The notes: generated from the sequence alone by a model not told the origin. DNA of 28,921 nt from an uncultured Eubacteriales bacterium (GCA_900552725.1 USAT01000013.1:1-28921); one strand, 5' to 3'; shown: positions 9,301-16,508, numbered from the stretch's first letter. Numbers and translations are program-made.

Positions 9301-9569
9301 TCAACGGCAAAGAGGCAGTTATTTCTGGGGCTAGGGTCATCAAGGTCGAATTTACGACGCAGGGTGGTGTCTGGGGTGACCTAAACGGTGACAGCAAGCG
9401 TAATATCATGGATGTTCAGGCGCTGTATGCATATCTGACAGATCCCAGCCAGTCTCCCACGGCGGGTGCAAACGCCTGTGACCTGAACGATGATGGCAGC
9501 GTGGACGTGTATGATCTGCAGTTTCTGTACGAGGTGGCGACCGGCCTCGCCACGCCGCCTACCCTGTAA
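6354..9569 (+). CDS. Large secreted protein with Pro-Glu-Asn repeats and C-terminal type I dockerin
   Basis: A 1071-residue exported protein. A signal peptide covers ~1-26 (LLPTVAMA). Residues 49-89 form an acidic Pro-Glu-Asn/Thr/Lys repeat, likely a flexible linker. Residues ~105-340 have short repeated strands with Gly/Asn turns (LDLNGHTV, GGSFMLEGGTVEI, INGGTFDL), which suggests a right-handed beta-helix. The middle ~600 residues are not recognised. The C-terminus (1006-1071) is a dockerin: two calcium loops with Asp1009-Asn1011-Asp1013...Asp1020 and Asp1043-Asn1045-Asp1047...Asp1054. Dockerins bind cohesin domains, but no cohesin is seen in this window. No catalytic domain was identified, so a structural or substrate-binding role is as likely as an enzyme. 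The start has GAGAGGAGG upstream. Confidence 0.88.
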   Translation: MYKRIISLLLVLVLAVSLLPTVAMASVADGEGTALPAAEEAPGGETEDPENPENPENPENPEKPENPENTEKPENPENTENTENTEHPEDALEGEAAEEQMMLAMTGGVAEVSSWSLLRDALQGAGVNTVRLTKDITYSPSLTNDRIIVTGNKRLDLNGHTVDVNTIDSLNSFIITIGSGGSLTVCDSGSSGKLKGTSSLQEYVLIKVESGGSFMLEGGTVEITVPPTDSNLRRSAIRVCEGATAVFTDGTVLANTSTYESTTNYRYMATAVEVQAKARVTINGGTFDLVRLDSCPTEDNYTPELLIRSGSFKKSVVMALTGNIAWSDLDHLPLEVRSANFLYNTSTSRQNRLVVAGAPKQDGYHRYENFRLTDVPSGTTQDEIIKKLNSLVQYLITPNGAVSCDVTGTQHWYVRGNMNKTASENGPARGNMGNYYSDYPYQRGLQGNLILVISDAYYFKEAKLRSSGTEQNVPFANSNTLSPTRIDYSGDRDSLLNLYWYLDERLQNDDYVIANGCFREKDRNGKTTKTYGIDLTFENDDERFDKNGLEFTNWSQLEKEIRLVRNTTDQDIQNRIESTVWLLHWPGRTKHTYTVTEGSYTSHLWYSENTSEKTEFEVVDKIEACMQFRQIRKYKTAILDVGLSIDKPLVEGDTSSGAFTVSDSNAGYTMVDNYNGDWHDWGDDPLSSWERAKLNGMYHRVLILTAKTGYRFDKEELPRVTVTGLNRPCDSITVRYVDETTIQVYLDAYPSEVIQYAYGTVSGLKVGNRASQVKVKQDDTINATIYGKYEFTDVEVRQYKSDGTTFVKTLMSSDIIEDGFTYKVKLLGRGKDDKTFVNLPANILHSQGGRNFYTTRMNNDDPSSPSGHTEPCIKYNNKYYFTSHPLTPEPSTTVYNSLLINVQPVPWANARVPYAPERLMGLPDGVHLKKGGFEWYKKNADGSASLQLKRGVDKFQLGETYYCRLRLEVDLGYEISENAKVSVNGKEAVISGARVIKVEFTTQGGVWGDLNGDSKRNIMDVQALYAYLTDPSQSPTAGANACDLNDDGSVDVYDLQFLYEVATGLATPPTL
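6498..6620 (+). repeat. Degenerate triplet-codon repeat encoding Pro-Glu-Asn/Thr/Lys
   Basis: About 41 codons built from CCG GAG/GAA AAC/AAT units with variants ACG GAG AAC and CCG GAA AAA. It is in frame inside the dockerin protein gene and likely varies in copy number by slippage. Confidence 0.9.
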
Positions 9570-9616
9570 CGGGCAAAGAGCCTTGCGGCGTGTGACCCGC
9601 GGTTACAGGCAGCGGA

Positions 9617-9676
9617 GGGTGCTTTCCATACGCTCCAGTAAGCTGCTTTGTCAGTGCCGGGGTGCTTTCCATACGC
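9617..9676 (+). repeat. 17-base direct repeat in the intergenic stretch 9570-9805
   Basis: GGGTGCTTTCCATACGC occurs at 9617-9633 and 9660-9676 (43-base period). The 236-base gap between the dockerin gene and the solute-binding gene holds no gene I can support. A short inverted repeat around the dockerin stop (CCTGTAAC at ~9563 with GTTACAGG at ~9603) is also visible. The gap may be a recombination scar; no clear promoter was found. Confidence 0.6.
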
Positions 9677-9805
9677 CCGCCGCAAGACTTTTGCAGGATG
9701 ACGCGGCAGCCGCCGCCTCCGCAGTCCCCGGACGCAGGAAATATGTGAAGGGCGAGGACAGGAAAATGGGCTTTTCCCGCCCCCGCGAAAGGGTGAGACG
9801 CTAAC

Positions 9806-11131
9806 ATGAAAAAAAGAATCGTTTTGTGCCTGTTGGTGCTGGCGCTGTTGTCGGTGACAGGATGCACGCAGAAAAAGGACGCGGAACCGCTGACCGTAAC
9901 GCTGTGGCACGTCTATGGCGGCGAGGTGGATTCTCCGCTGAACGACCTGATCAAGCGGTTTAACAGCACGGTGGGCGCGAAGCAGAACATCCGTGTGAAG
10001 GTGGAGCTGGTCAGCAACAGCGGCAGCATCCACAAAAGCGTGCTGGCCGCCGCCAACAGCGACCCGGGCGCGCCGTCGCTGCCGGATATGTTCGTATCCT
10101 ACCCCAAGACGGTGCTGGCGCTGCCGGATCAGGACATTCTGGTGGACTACCGGGACTATTTCAGTGAGGAGGAGCTGGCGGCGTTTATCCCCGCCTTTCT
10201 GGAGGAGGGAATGATCGGCGAGCGGCAGGCAATCCTGCCCCTTGCCAAATCCACGGAGGTGCTGTTTGTCAACCGGACGCTATTCGACCGGTGGGCAGCC
10301 CAGTCCGGCGCCAGCTATGACGATCTTGCAACATGGGAGGGCGTTTACGCGCTGGCAGAGCAGTACGCCGCAGATACCGGCAAATGCTTCTTTGTCCACG
10401 ATTACCACTTCAACTACTTTCAGGTGGGCGTGGAATCGCTGGGCGAGGACTTTTTCCAGGATGACGGCGTCAGGTTCGGCCCCGGGTTCGAGCGGGCCTG
10501 GGAGCCGTATGCCCGGGCGGGGCTGACGGGCGGCCTGTGGCTGCACGACGGGTACGCCACGGAGCCGCTTCGCACCGGAGATGTGGTGGTATCTGTGGCA
10601 TCCTCGGCCAGCGTGCTCTACTATTCCGACACGGTGACGTATCCCGACAACACCTCGGAAAAGGTGACGATCACCTCCATGCCGTGCCCGGTATTTGAAG
10701 GGGGCGACAAGCTGGTGATGCAGCGTGGTGTGGGAATGTGCACCGTGAAGTCCACCCCGGAACGGGAGCAGGCGTGCATCACATTCCTGAAATGGCTGAC
10801 CGAGCCGACATGCAACGTGGAATTCGTGACCAGCCTGGGCTATATGCCGGTGACGCAGGAGGCATTTGAGAACTATCTGCCCGACGCCGTGGAAAAACTG
10901 AGCGACCCGATGTATGTGTCGCTGTACGAGACATATCTGCAAACGCAGGAGGCATATACCTTCTACTATCCGCCCCAGATGGAGAATTATCTGGATCTGG
11001 AGACGCGGTTTGAAAAGCTGGCGCGGCTGAAGCTGACGGCGGGCCGGACACAGTATCTGGAGGGCGGCAACACGCCGGACGCCCTGATCTGGGAGACTTT
11101 GGACAGTTTCAAGCTGGATTACGGCATATGA
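9806..11131 (+). CDS. Extracellular solute-binding lipoprotein (ABC-type, family 1-like)
   Basis: A 441-residue lipoprotein. The signal sequence ends in the lipobox LSVTGC with Cys20 as lipidation site. The mature start, LTVTLWHVYGG followed by LNDLIKRFN, is typical of carbohydrate-type binding proteins of ABC importers. Later regions (LPLAKSTEVLFVNRTLFD, ITFLKWLTEP, TSLGYMPVTQEAF) fit the same family. It sits on the outer face of the membrane and should bind a small ligand, probably a sugar. No permease or ATPase is in the window; instead a membrane-bound LuxR-type regulator follows 13 bases downstream, so a sensing role is plausible. The start follows GGGTGAGACG, a weak ribosome site. Pieces of this gene occur in the chimeric ORF at 6147. 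Confidence 0.92.
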   Translation: MKKRIVLCLLVLALLSVTGCTQKKDAEPLTVTLWHVYGGEVDSPLNDLIKRFNSTVGAKQNIRVKVELVSNSGSIHKSVLAAANSDPGAPSLPDMFVSYPKTVLALPDQDILVDYRDYFSEEELAAFIPAFLEEGMIGERQAILPLAKSTEVLFVNRTLFDRWAAQSGASYDDLATWEGVYALAEQYAADTGKCFFVHDYHFNYFQVGVESLGEDFFQDDGVRFGPGFERAWEPYARAGLTGGLWLHDGYATEPLRTGDVVVSVASSASVLYYSDTVTYPDNTSEKVTITSMPCPVFEGGDKLVMQRGVGMCTVKSTPEREQACITFLKWLTEPTCNVEFVTSLGYMPVTQEAFENYLPDAVEKLSDPMYVSLYETYLQTQEAYTFYYPPQMENYLDLETRFEKLARLKLTAGRTQYLEGGNTPDALIWETLDSFKLDYGI

Positions 11132-11144
11132 AAGAGGAAAGCAC

Positions 11145-12701
11145 ATGCGATCAATTCGGAATGCGATTCACAATCCATATACAGCCAGCCACAGTATGGG
11201 TGTGCGGCTGCTGCTGTATTGGTTCACAATGGCGCTGCTGCTGGTGGCGGCCATCCTGTCGATCCTGATGGCTATGGGTGTGCTGTCCCACCCTGCGCGG
11301 CAGCTGGCCAGCGCCCTGGACATCCAGCAGAGAAATACATATGCGGCACTGAATGCACAGATGGATGAGCTGACGGCGCATGGCGTGGCCATGTCGGAAA
11401 AGCTGGGCCGGGAGCTGGATGCTTTTCTCGCAGCCAAGGGCATTCCTTTTGACGCGCTCAACGACGATCCGAAAACCATCGCGGAATTGGAAAAGAGACT
11501 GTACGCGCCGCTGAGCAGCACGCTGAGCGCCGCCTCGTGCAGCGGAATCTTCTTCTGCCTGAACGTGACCGCCAACACGGCGCTGCCCAACGCGGACGCG
11601 CTCAGGGCGGGACTGTATCTGCGCTATTCCGGGCTTCAGCCCACGGTGGCGTCGGAGCAGGATGTGATCTGCTTCCGCGGCGCGGCGGAGGCGGCGCGGG
11701 GATTGCAGCTTCAGATGCATAACCGCTGGAATCCGGAACTGAATACCGCGCTGATTCCCGGCAGCAATAAGGTTGCCACCAGTCAGATTGAGCGTCTGGC
11801 AGAGGGCAGCCTGTGGACAAACCGCACAGAGCTGCTGGATACATGGGAGCATGTGATGCTGCTGTGCGTACCGATTCTGGACGGCAGCGGCACTGTGCGG
11901 GGGTTTTGCGGCATGGAGATCAGCGACCTCTATTTCAGCCTTTCCCACGACACTGTGTCCAGCAGCTATGGCAATATGCTGACATTGCTGGCGCCGATTG
12001 ACGGCGACAAGCTCAATCTGTCGGGGACTATGCTGGGCGCTACCAACGGCTCGCGCCTGACGGCCGAGGGTACGCTGCACATCAAGCCGGGGAAATACTA
12101 TACCATCTATACCGATGGCAAGGAGTCCTATCTGGGGCGGCACCGGCTGTTGGATGCCGTTACCTCGGACGGCATTCCCCTTGCCGCGGTGACGCTTGTA
12201 ACGGCCAACACCTTCCGCAGCTATGAGCGCGGGTCACAGTTCGCGTGGTTTTTGGGTTCGGTGCTCTTTTTGCTGGCGATGCTGGTTGCGGCAACCGTGC
12301 TGTCCCGCCGCTTTGTCAAACCGATCAATGAGAGTCTTGCGGCGGTCAGGGGCGATACAACGGAGGTGGTGACATCCGGTATTTCGGAAATTGACGAGCT
12401 GCTGACCATGATCCGGGAGCGGCCGGCGGGCGCGCTGCCGCCCGATGTGGAGGCGCGGCTGTGCGGCTTTGCGGAGAGGGCGGGTACGCTGACCGGCATG
12501 GAACGCACCATCCTGCAATACTATATGGACGGCTATACCGTCAAGGATATTCCTGAGCTGGCACATATCAGCGCCAGCACGGTAAAGACTCATAACCGCA
12601 ATCTGTACCGAAAGATGGGGGTAGATTCGTTCGATGAGCTGAAGGTATATATTGAGCTGTTTGCCAGCTGCGGCCGCAGTGGTGAGCTGCTGAAAAGATA
12701 A
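11145..12701 (+). CDS. Membrane-bound sensor with extracellular Cache-like domain and LuxR-type DNA-binding domain
   Basis: A 518-residue one-component regulator. TM1 is at ~22-46. About 315 extracellular residues with a Cache-like pattern follow (LLCVPILDGSGTVRGFCGME; YYTIYTDGKESYLG). TM2 is at ~366-388, followed by a short linker (RRFVKPINESLAAVRGD). The C-terminal helix-turn-helix (~450-510) includes LTGMERTILQYYMDGYTVKD and ISASTVKTHNRNLYRKMGV. It would sense an outside ligand and bind DNA while still in the membrane. The upstream lipoprotein is the obvious ligand-presenting partner (inference). There is no kinase or receiver domain. The start has AAAGAGGAAAG upstream. Family-level assignment of the sensor is from pattern only; the HTH is clear. 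Confidence 0.88.
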   Translation: MRSIRNAIHNPYTASHSMGVRLLLYWFTMALLLVAAILSILMAMGVLSHPARQLASALDIQQRNTYAALNAQMDELTAHGVAMSEKLGRELDAFLAAKGIPFDALNDDPKTIAELEKRLYAPLSSTLSAASCSGIFFCLNVTANTALPNADALRAGLYLRYSGLQPTVASEQDVICFRGAAEAARGLQLQMHNRWNPELNTALIPGSNKVATSQIERLAEGSLWTNRTELLDTWEHVMLLCVPILDGSGTVRGFCGMEISDLYFSLSHDTVSSSYGNMLTLLAPIDGDKLNLSGTMLGATNGSRLTAEGTLHIKPGKYYTIYTDGKESYLGRHRLLDAVTSDGIPLAAVTLVTANTFRSYERGSQFAWFLGSVLFLLAMLVAATVLSRRFVKPINESLAAVRGDTTEVVTSGISEIDELLTMIRERPAGALPPDVEARLCGFAERAGTLTGMERTILQYYMDGYTVKDIPELAHISASTVKTHNRNLYRKMGVDSFDELKVYIELFASCGRSGELLKR

Positions 12702-12713
12702 GAAAGACGATAG

Positions 12714-12753
12714 CAGAGTGCACAATCCAAGTCACATTGGATTGTGCACTCTG
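12714..12753 (+). terminator. 17-bp perfect hairpin after the LuxR-type regulator
   Basis: 12714-12730 pairs with 12737-12753 around the loop GTCACA, 12 bases after the stop. There is no T-run on the + side, so it may be a weak terminator, or a symmetric operator for the regulator just encoded. Confidence 0.6.
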
Positions 12754-12785
12754 TCTACGCCTAAGGGCGATTTTCACGTTTACCG

Positions 12786-12819
12786 GCAAAATTCACCCTT
12801 GGGGTAATAGGAATTTTGC
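12786..12819 (+). promoter_or_regulatory. Inverted repeat upstream of the zinc-protein gene
   Basis: GCAAAATTC at 12786-12794 and GAATTTTGC at 12811-12819 form a perfect 9-bp inverted repeat with a 16-base spacer. It is in an AT-rich patch before TATATAAG (~12829-12836), a possible -10. It could be an operator controlling the genes from 12902 onward; no matching -35 was found. Confidence 0.4.
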
Positions 12820-12901
12820 GTAAAACCATATATAAGTGTGTATACAGCTGAGCTTGAGTAAGGAGAAGAGAGAACTGCGACGTAAGCAAGGAGGGACCGG
12901 A

Positions 12902-13273
12902 ATGCGCCGCATCATTAAAGCGTCCATGGAGGACAGATCCTCTATGGAAAGGTTTCAGTTTTCATTGCGCTGTGCGGTATGCGGCTTCCTTTGGGAAAGT
13001 CAGCCGGTGCGCTTCTCCAAGGCGGGGATGCAGCCGGAGAGCGAAGGAAAGCGCGTGATTTTCCAGGCGCTGTACCAGCGTGAACGGGAGGATGCCTTTG
13101 AGCGGGCCGCAACGGAGGCAATGGAGTATTTCAGCCTGTGCCCGATCTGCAAGCGGCTGGTTTGTGACCGCTGCTTCCTTTTGGGGGAGGATATCGACCT
13201 GTGTACCGACTGTGCGGCGTTTTTGCAAGAGCACGGCGAACCGGTGGAAGGTCTGTCCGCGGAAAACAGATGA
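12902..13273 (+). CDS. Small zinc-ribbon-like protein of unknown function
   Basis: A 123-residue protein without signal peptide or membrane segment. It has three Cys pairs: CAVC near residue 22-25, CPICKRLVCDRC in the second half and LCTDC after it. This suggests one or two zinc sites of B-box or double-ribbon type. ATG 12902 is preferred to a GTG at 12836 because AAGGAGGG at 12888-12895 is 6 bases upstream. It is the first gene of the zinc-ribbon/lipoprotein cluster and is followed after 18 bases by a protein with a zinc-ribbon tail. I do not recognise a named family. Confidence 0.75.
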   Translation: MRRIIKASMEDRSSMERFQFSLRCAVCGFLWESQPVRFSKAGMQPESEGKRVIFQALYQREREDAFERAATEAMEYFSLCPICKRLVCDRCFLLGEDIDLCTDCAAFLQEHGEPVEGLSAENR

Positions 13274-13291
13274 TAAAGGGAGGCGGCACAG

Positions 13292-13930
13292 ATGAAGCGG
13301 AGATACTGGATAGGAGGTGTACTGCTGGTCATGATGCTGTGGGGAATGATGGGCTGCGGCAGGGCGGAGGCTCCGCCGGCCGGCCAGATGGTGGACGGCC
13401 CCGGTATGATGTATACGCTGGAGGATCAGAGCCCCTTTGCGGGGTCGTGGCAGAGCCGGGACGGTACCATCGTCATGGAGGTGGAGAGCCGGGGGCAGTT
13501 TGAGGCGTCCGGCATACAGGTGTTTGTGAACGGTGAACCGGACTTCGCATCTGACGCATGGGTGTACAAAACTGGGAATGTAAAGCTGACGCAGGAGCAT
13601 AAGGATATTCTCATGACGGGCACCTTCGACAATCTGACATTCAGCCATGCGGAAAACGCCTTCCGCATCCGGTACAGCGACGGCAGCGGCCATAGATGGC
13701 TGACAAAGGACGGCGCGGCGTGCGGCGAGGAGGACGTGATCTTCTCCACGGAGTCGAAAACGCCGCTATCTAAGGAGTGGAGCTGCCCCAACTGTGAGAC
13801 AAGGAACGAGGGTAAATTCTGTACCAACTGCGGTATCCGGCAGCCCTTCTGCTGCAAAAGCTGCGGCTGGCAGCCGACAAATGAGAAGATTCCTGTTTAC
13901 TGTCCGGAATGCGGCAGCCGTCTCAAGTGA
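13292..13930 (+). CDS. Exported membrane-anchored or lipoprotein-like protein with C-terminal double zinc ribbon
   Basis: A 212-residue protein. The N-terminus MKRRYWIGGVLLVMMLWG ends at MMGC (Cys22), a lipobox lacking the usual Leu at -3, so it is either lipidated or held by an uncleaved anchor. Residues ~38-145 (YTLEDQSPFAGSWQSRDGTI) look like a small beta-rich domain. The last ~50 residues carry WSCPNC, KFCTNCG, CCKSCGW and YCPECGSRLK, a double zinc ribbon. With positive residues before the helix the ribbon should face outside, which is unusual. The gene at 13998 is a tandem paralog that lost this tail. GGGAGGC lies before ATG 13292. Function unknown. Confidence 0.82.
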   Translation: MKRRYWIGGVLLVMMLWGMMGCGRAEAPPAGQMVDGPGMMYTLEDQSPFAGSWQSRDGTIVMEVESRGQFEASGIQVFVNGEPDFASDAWVYKTGNVKLTQEHKDILMTGTFDNLTFSHAENAFRIRYSDGSGHRWLTKDGAACGEEDVIFSTESKTPLSKEWSCPNCETRNEGKFCTNCGIRQPFCCKSCGWQPTNEKIPVYCPECGSRLK

Positions 13931-13997
13931 GACGTACCCATATGCGAGAAGGCACCCATGAAAAACGATCAGGAATGATGATTGGAGGGTGATGCCT

Positions 13998-14453
13998 ATG
14001 AAATGGCGGCTTTGGATAGGAGGTGTATTGCTGTTGGCGGTGCTTTGGGGAACGATGGGCTGCGGTGAAACACGGGAACAGGGCGGCGACCATATGGTGG
14101 ACGGCCCCGATATGGTATATACACTGGAGGATCAGTCCCCCTTCGCGGGAACATGGCAGAACGCCGACGAAAGTATTGTTCTGGAGATTGAGGGCATCGG
14201 GCAGTTTGAAGCGTCCCGCATGAATCTGACGGTCGATGGAGTGGTAAAGCTTACGTCTGATATGTGGGTGTACAAGACCGGTTATGTAAAGCTGACGGAG
14301 GGATACAATGACGTCTTGCTGCCGGAGCCCTTTCAGCTTCTGGAATTCTTTCATTCGCTGGACGCCTTTTGCCTGTACACCACCGAAGGAGAGACCTTTA
14401 TGCTGGCAAGGCCCGGCGTGGAGTCCCAGAAAATCCTCTCCTTCAGGCACTGA
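13998..14453 (+). CDS. Truncated tandem paralog of the 13292 protein, zinc ribbon lost
   Basis: A 151-residue protein with the same anchor (MKWRLWIGGVLLLAVLWG, then TMGC) and the same core (MVDGPDMVYTLEDQSPFAG; MWVYKTGYVKLTEG). It ends at a TGA before the zinc ribbon. Zinc-ribbon DNA is still visible downstream to 14562. ATG 13998 is chosen because GGAGGG at 13984-13989 is 8 bases upstream; the in-frame ATG 13992 and GTG 13989 are too close. The exported core may still work alone, or the gene may be decaying. Even the sequence after the ancestral stop matches that after the upstream copy, which shows that the duplication included the 3' flank. Confidence 0.78.
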   Translation: MKWRLWIGGVLLLAVLWGTMGCGETREQGGDHMVDGPDMVYTLEDQSPFAGTWQNADESIVLEIEGIGQFEASRMNLTVDGVVKLTSDMWVYKTGYVKLTEGYNDVLLPEPFQLLEFFHSLDAFCLYTTEGETFMLARPGVESQKILSFRH

Positions 14454-14562
14454 AAAACATGTATGAGGAAAGCCCTCAGAATATCGCTAAGTAGCACTGT
14501 CCCTCCTGCGGACAGGAGAGTCTGAGAAATTTTGCACCGAATGCGGTCATCGCCTCAAGTGA
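14454..14562 (+). pseudogene. Relic of a C-terminal zinc ribbon
   Basis: From 14498 one frame reads CPSCGQE; from 14521 another reads SEKFCTECGHRLK and a TGA at 14560-14562. Together they make a standard zinc ribbon broken by a frameshift, with a TAG at 14492 just before. Neither frame is that of the gene ending at 14453. The end, CTCAAGTGAGACGT, matches the end of the paralog at 13922-13936. Confidence 0.82.
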
Positions 14563-14616
14563 GACGTGCCAATATAGAGAAAGATAACACAGAAATACCG
14601 AAAAACAGGAGGAAAA

Positions 14617-15981
14617 ATGATGAAAAGAGCGAGAAAACTTGCGGCGCTGCTTCTGGCGTTGGTGATGGCACTGACGCTGGCGGCCTGCGGCGGCAAGGGC
14701 GGCAGCAAGACAAACCCCGCTGTGGGCAAGTACATGGGCGAGGCTGTTTTGTCCTTTGACGAGTGGATACCCATGGACGATGTTTACGATCTGGGCGAGA
14801 ACTACCTTGAGCTGAGAGAGGACGGTACGGGCTGCTTCATGCTGGACGGCGACCCGACGGAGATCGAGTGGAAGTTGGGTAAGGATGGCGCCCTGACGCT
14901 GGACAGAGACGGAGAGACCTGCAACTGTACGCTGAAGGACGGCCTGATCATGGTGAATGACTACTTCGGCTTTGACTTGAAGCTGACGTTCCGTAAGAGC
15001 GAGGGCAGCGGTACCGGCGGCACCAATGCCGGCAATACCGACAGCACGGGACTGACCATTGACGACTTTGCCGAGGTGTACGGCGGTGACTGGCACGGCA
15101 TGGCGGGTCTTACGGACGCCACCGGCGACTTTGAGGAACTGAACGATACCGCCCACGAGATTCTGGCGCGTCTGGTCTTTGACGGCAACGGCGGCTGCCA
15201 GGTCTGGCTGGCCATGTATCTGGAGGGCGAGAACGACTTCAATTTCGCCAACACCTATGTCCGCGTGGTGCCCGATGACGATACCGGTCTGGATCTGCGT
15301 GGTGAGTTCATGGGCGGCGAGATGCAGGAGGGTATCCTGTCCGTGGACGAGACCGGCGCCCTGTATGTCAGCTGCGAGGTGGATTCCGACCTGGTGGACG
15401 GTTCTATCAGCCTGCTGGCGAACCTGCGCCATCTGGACGACGAGAACTGGACGGACGAGGATTACATTCCCATGCCCGAAAGCGCGGTGGAGTACTATCG
15501 TGGCAAGACCTTTATGGAGATCGCCAATACCTATCAGATCGACACCAGTCTGATCCCCGATGACGGCAGCGGCGATACCGCCTCTGTTCCCCCGGCCGGC
15601 GGCAGCGACAACGGCGGCCTGCCGGAGAACTATCCCTACGAGCGCACCACCACCAACGGACAGGGCGAGTACGGCAAGTCCAATCCCAACGCCACCGGCC
15701 GGGCGGATCTGCCCACCATGCAGAAGGTGCGGCAGGAGCTGTGGGATATGGGCTCCTCCAAGTCCTCGAAATTGACCTATGACGACATCAAGGCCATGCT
15801 GGGCGGCGAGGATGGCATTCCCCATACCGGCATGGATGAGAAGAGCTGGAACAGTGAAAAGCACGCCTACGGCTGGTTCAACGGGGAGGGTGACTACTAT
15901 GTGCTGTACTTCGTGGTGCGTGACGGCAACGAGTACTACACGGCCGCTACCTTCTCCAGCAGCGTGAGAGGCGACAGCTGA
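14617..15981 (+). CDS. Lipoprotein with beta-rich N-terminal region and BLIP/SmpA-like C-terminal domain
   Basis: A 454-residue lipoprotein with lipobox LTLAACGG (Cys24). Residues ~35-130 (YLELREDGTGCFMLDGD, IEWKLGKDGALTLDRDG) resemble a lipocalin-like DUF5640-type barrel. Residues ~145-300 are a second beta-rich unit. A low-complexity linker (~310-365) precedes a C-terminal domain starting near 370 with KLTYDDIKAMLG (Lys385-), then YGWFNGEGD and VLYFVVRDGN. This pattern resembles the BLIP/SmpA-OmlA fold and also occurs alone in the lipoprotein at 20234. CAGGAGG lies before ATG 14617; ATG 14620 is an alternative. It should sit on the outer membrane face; a ligand or partner is unknown. Domain names are pattern-based. 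Confidence 0.85.
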   Translation: MMKRARKLAALLLALVMALTLAACGGKGGSKTNPAVGKYMGEAVLSFDEWIPMDDVYDLGENYLELREDGTGCFMLDGDPTEIEWKLGKDGALTLDRDGETCNCTLKDGLIMVNDYFGFDLKLTFRKSEGSGTGGTNAGNTDSTGLTIDDFAEVYGGDWHGMAGLTDATGDFEELNDTAHEILARLVFDGNGGCQVWLAMYLEGENDFNFANTYVRVVPDDDTGLDLRGEFMGGEMQEGILSVDETGALYVSCEVDSDLVDGSISLLANLRHLDDENWTDEDYIPMPESAVEYYRGKTFMEIANTYQIDTSLIPDDGSGDTASVPPAGGSDNGGLPENYPYERTTTNGQGEYGKSNPNATGRADLPTMQKVRQELWDMGSSKSSKLTYDDIKAMLGGEDGIPHTGMDEKSWNSEKHAYGWFNGEGDYYVLYFVVRDGNEYYTAATFSSSVRGDS

Positions 15982-16018
15982 CGAACGGTACGGAAATCAG
16001 AGAAAGGAAGGCAGAGAT

Positions 16019-16504
16019 ATGCAAGTAACGTTGAACGCGCTGCCCGCTTCGCTGGCAGAATTCCGGAACCTGTCCCTGAAAACCCCGGATGAGGTGGTGG
16101 CGGGCTTCCTGTGTGCATTGAACCTATATGTAAAAAATCCCAACGAGGGTGTGGAGGCTATGAACATCCTGCGAGGGCCCCGACCCATGACTCCCTATGA
16201 CAGCCAGTTCCTGCGGGATCGTCTGCGGGGCAAGGAGTATCTGCCGCTGGCGTACTTCGCCGGGGCTACCCCCCAGAACAGCTACGTTCCCACGCAGCCC
16301 TATGTGCTGAACGTACTTCCAGATCCCCGTCCGCAGGACATTGAACCGGGCTATCTGCGGGTATTTATCGCCACGCCCGGCGCGGACTCCCCCCGGCCTA
16401 TCAAGCTGCGGCAAAAGCCCTCCACCGGCGAATGGTTCCTGTGGGAGTATTCCAGCCCTCTCAGCGGCATCCGTATTCCGGTCGCCCAGGATCCCTGGGC
16501 TTAA
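16019..16504 (+). CDS. DUF6935-like cytoplasmic protein
   Basis: A 161-residue protein with no signal peptide. Its pattern matches a conserved Firmicutes family I recall as DUF6935: LNALPASLAEF, TPDEVVAGFLCALNLY, MNILRGPRPMTPYDSQFLRD, YFAGATPQNSY, GADSPRPIKLRQKPSTGEWF and a C-terminal DPWA. Function is unknown; members often occur near zinc-ribbon and SPFH-type genes (recollection, to be checked). GAAAGGAAGG precedes ATG 16019. The stop is 4 bases before the next ATG, so the two genes are probably co-translated. Confidence 0.72.
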   Translation: MQVTLNALPASLAEFRNLSLKTPDEVVAGFLCALNLYVKNPNEGVEAMNILRGPRPMTPYDSQFLRDRLRGKEYLPLAYFAGATPQNSYVPTQPYVLNVLPDPRPQDIEPGYLRVFIATPGADSPRPIKLRQKPSTGEWFLWEYSSPLSGIRIPVAQDPWA

Positions 16505-16508
16505 AGCC

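Noticed and set aside
9806..12701. A complete ABC importer operon.
   Set aside because: Only the binding protein is present; no permease or ATPase gene exists on either side in the window.
14476..15864. A 462-codon - strand frame antisense to the lipoprotein at 14617.
   Set aside because: Composition (Val/His/Gly/Ala-rich, no domain pattern) is that of an antisense shadow.
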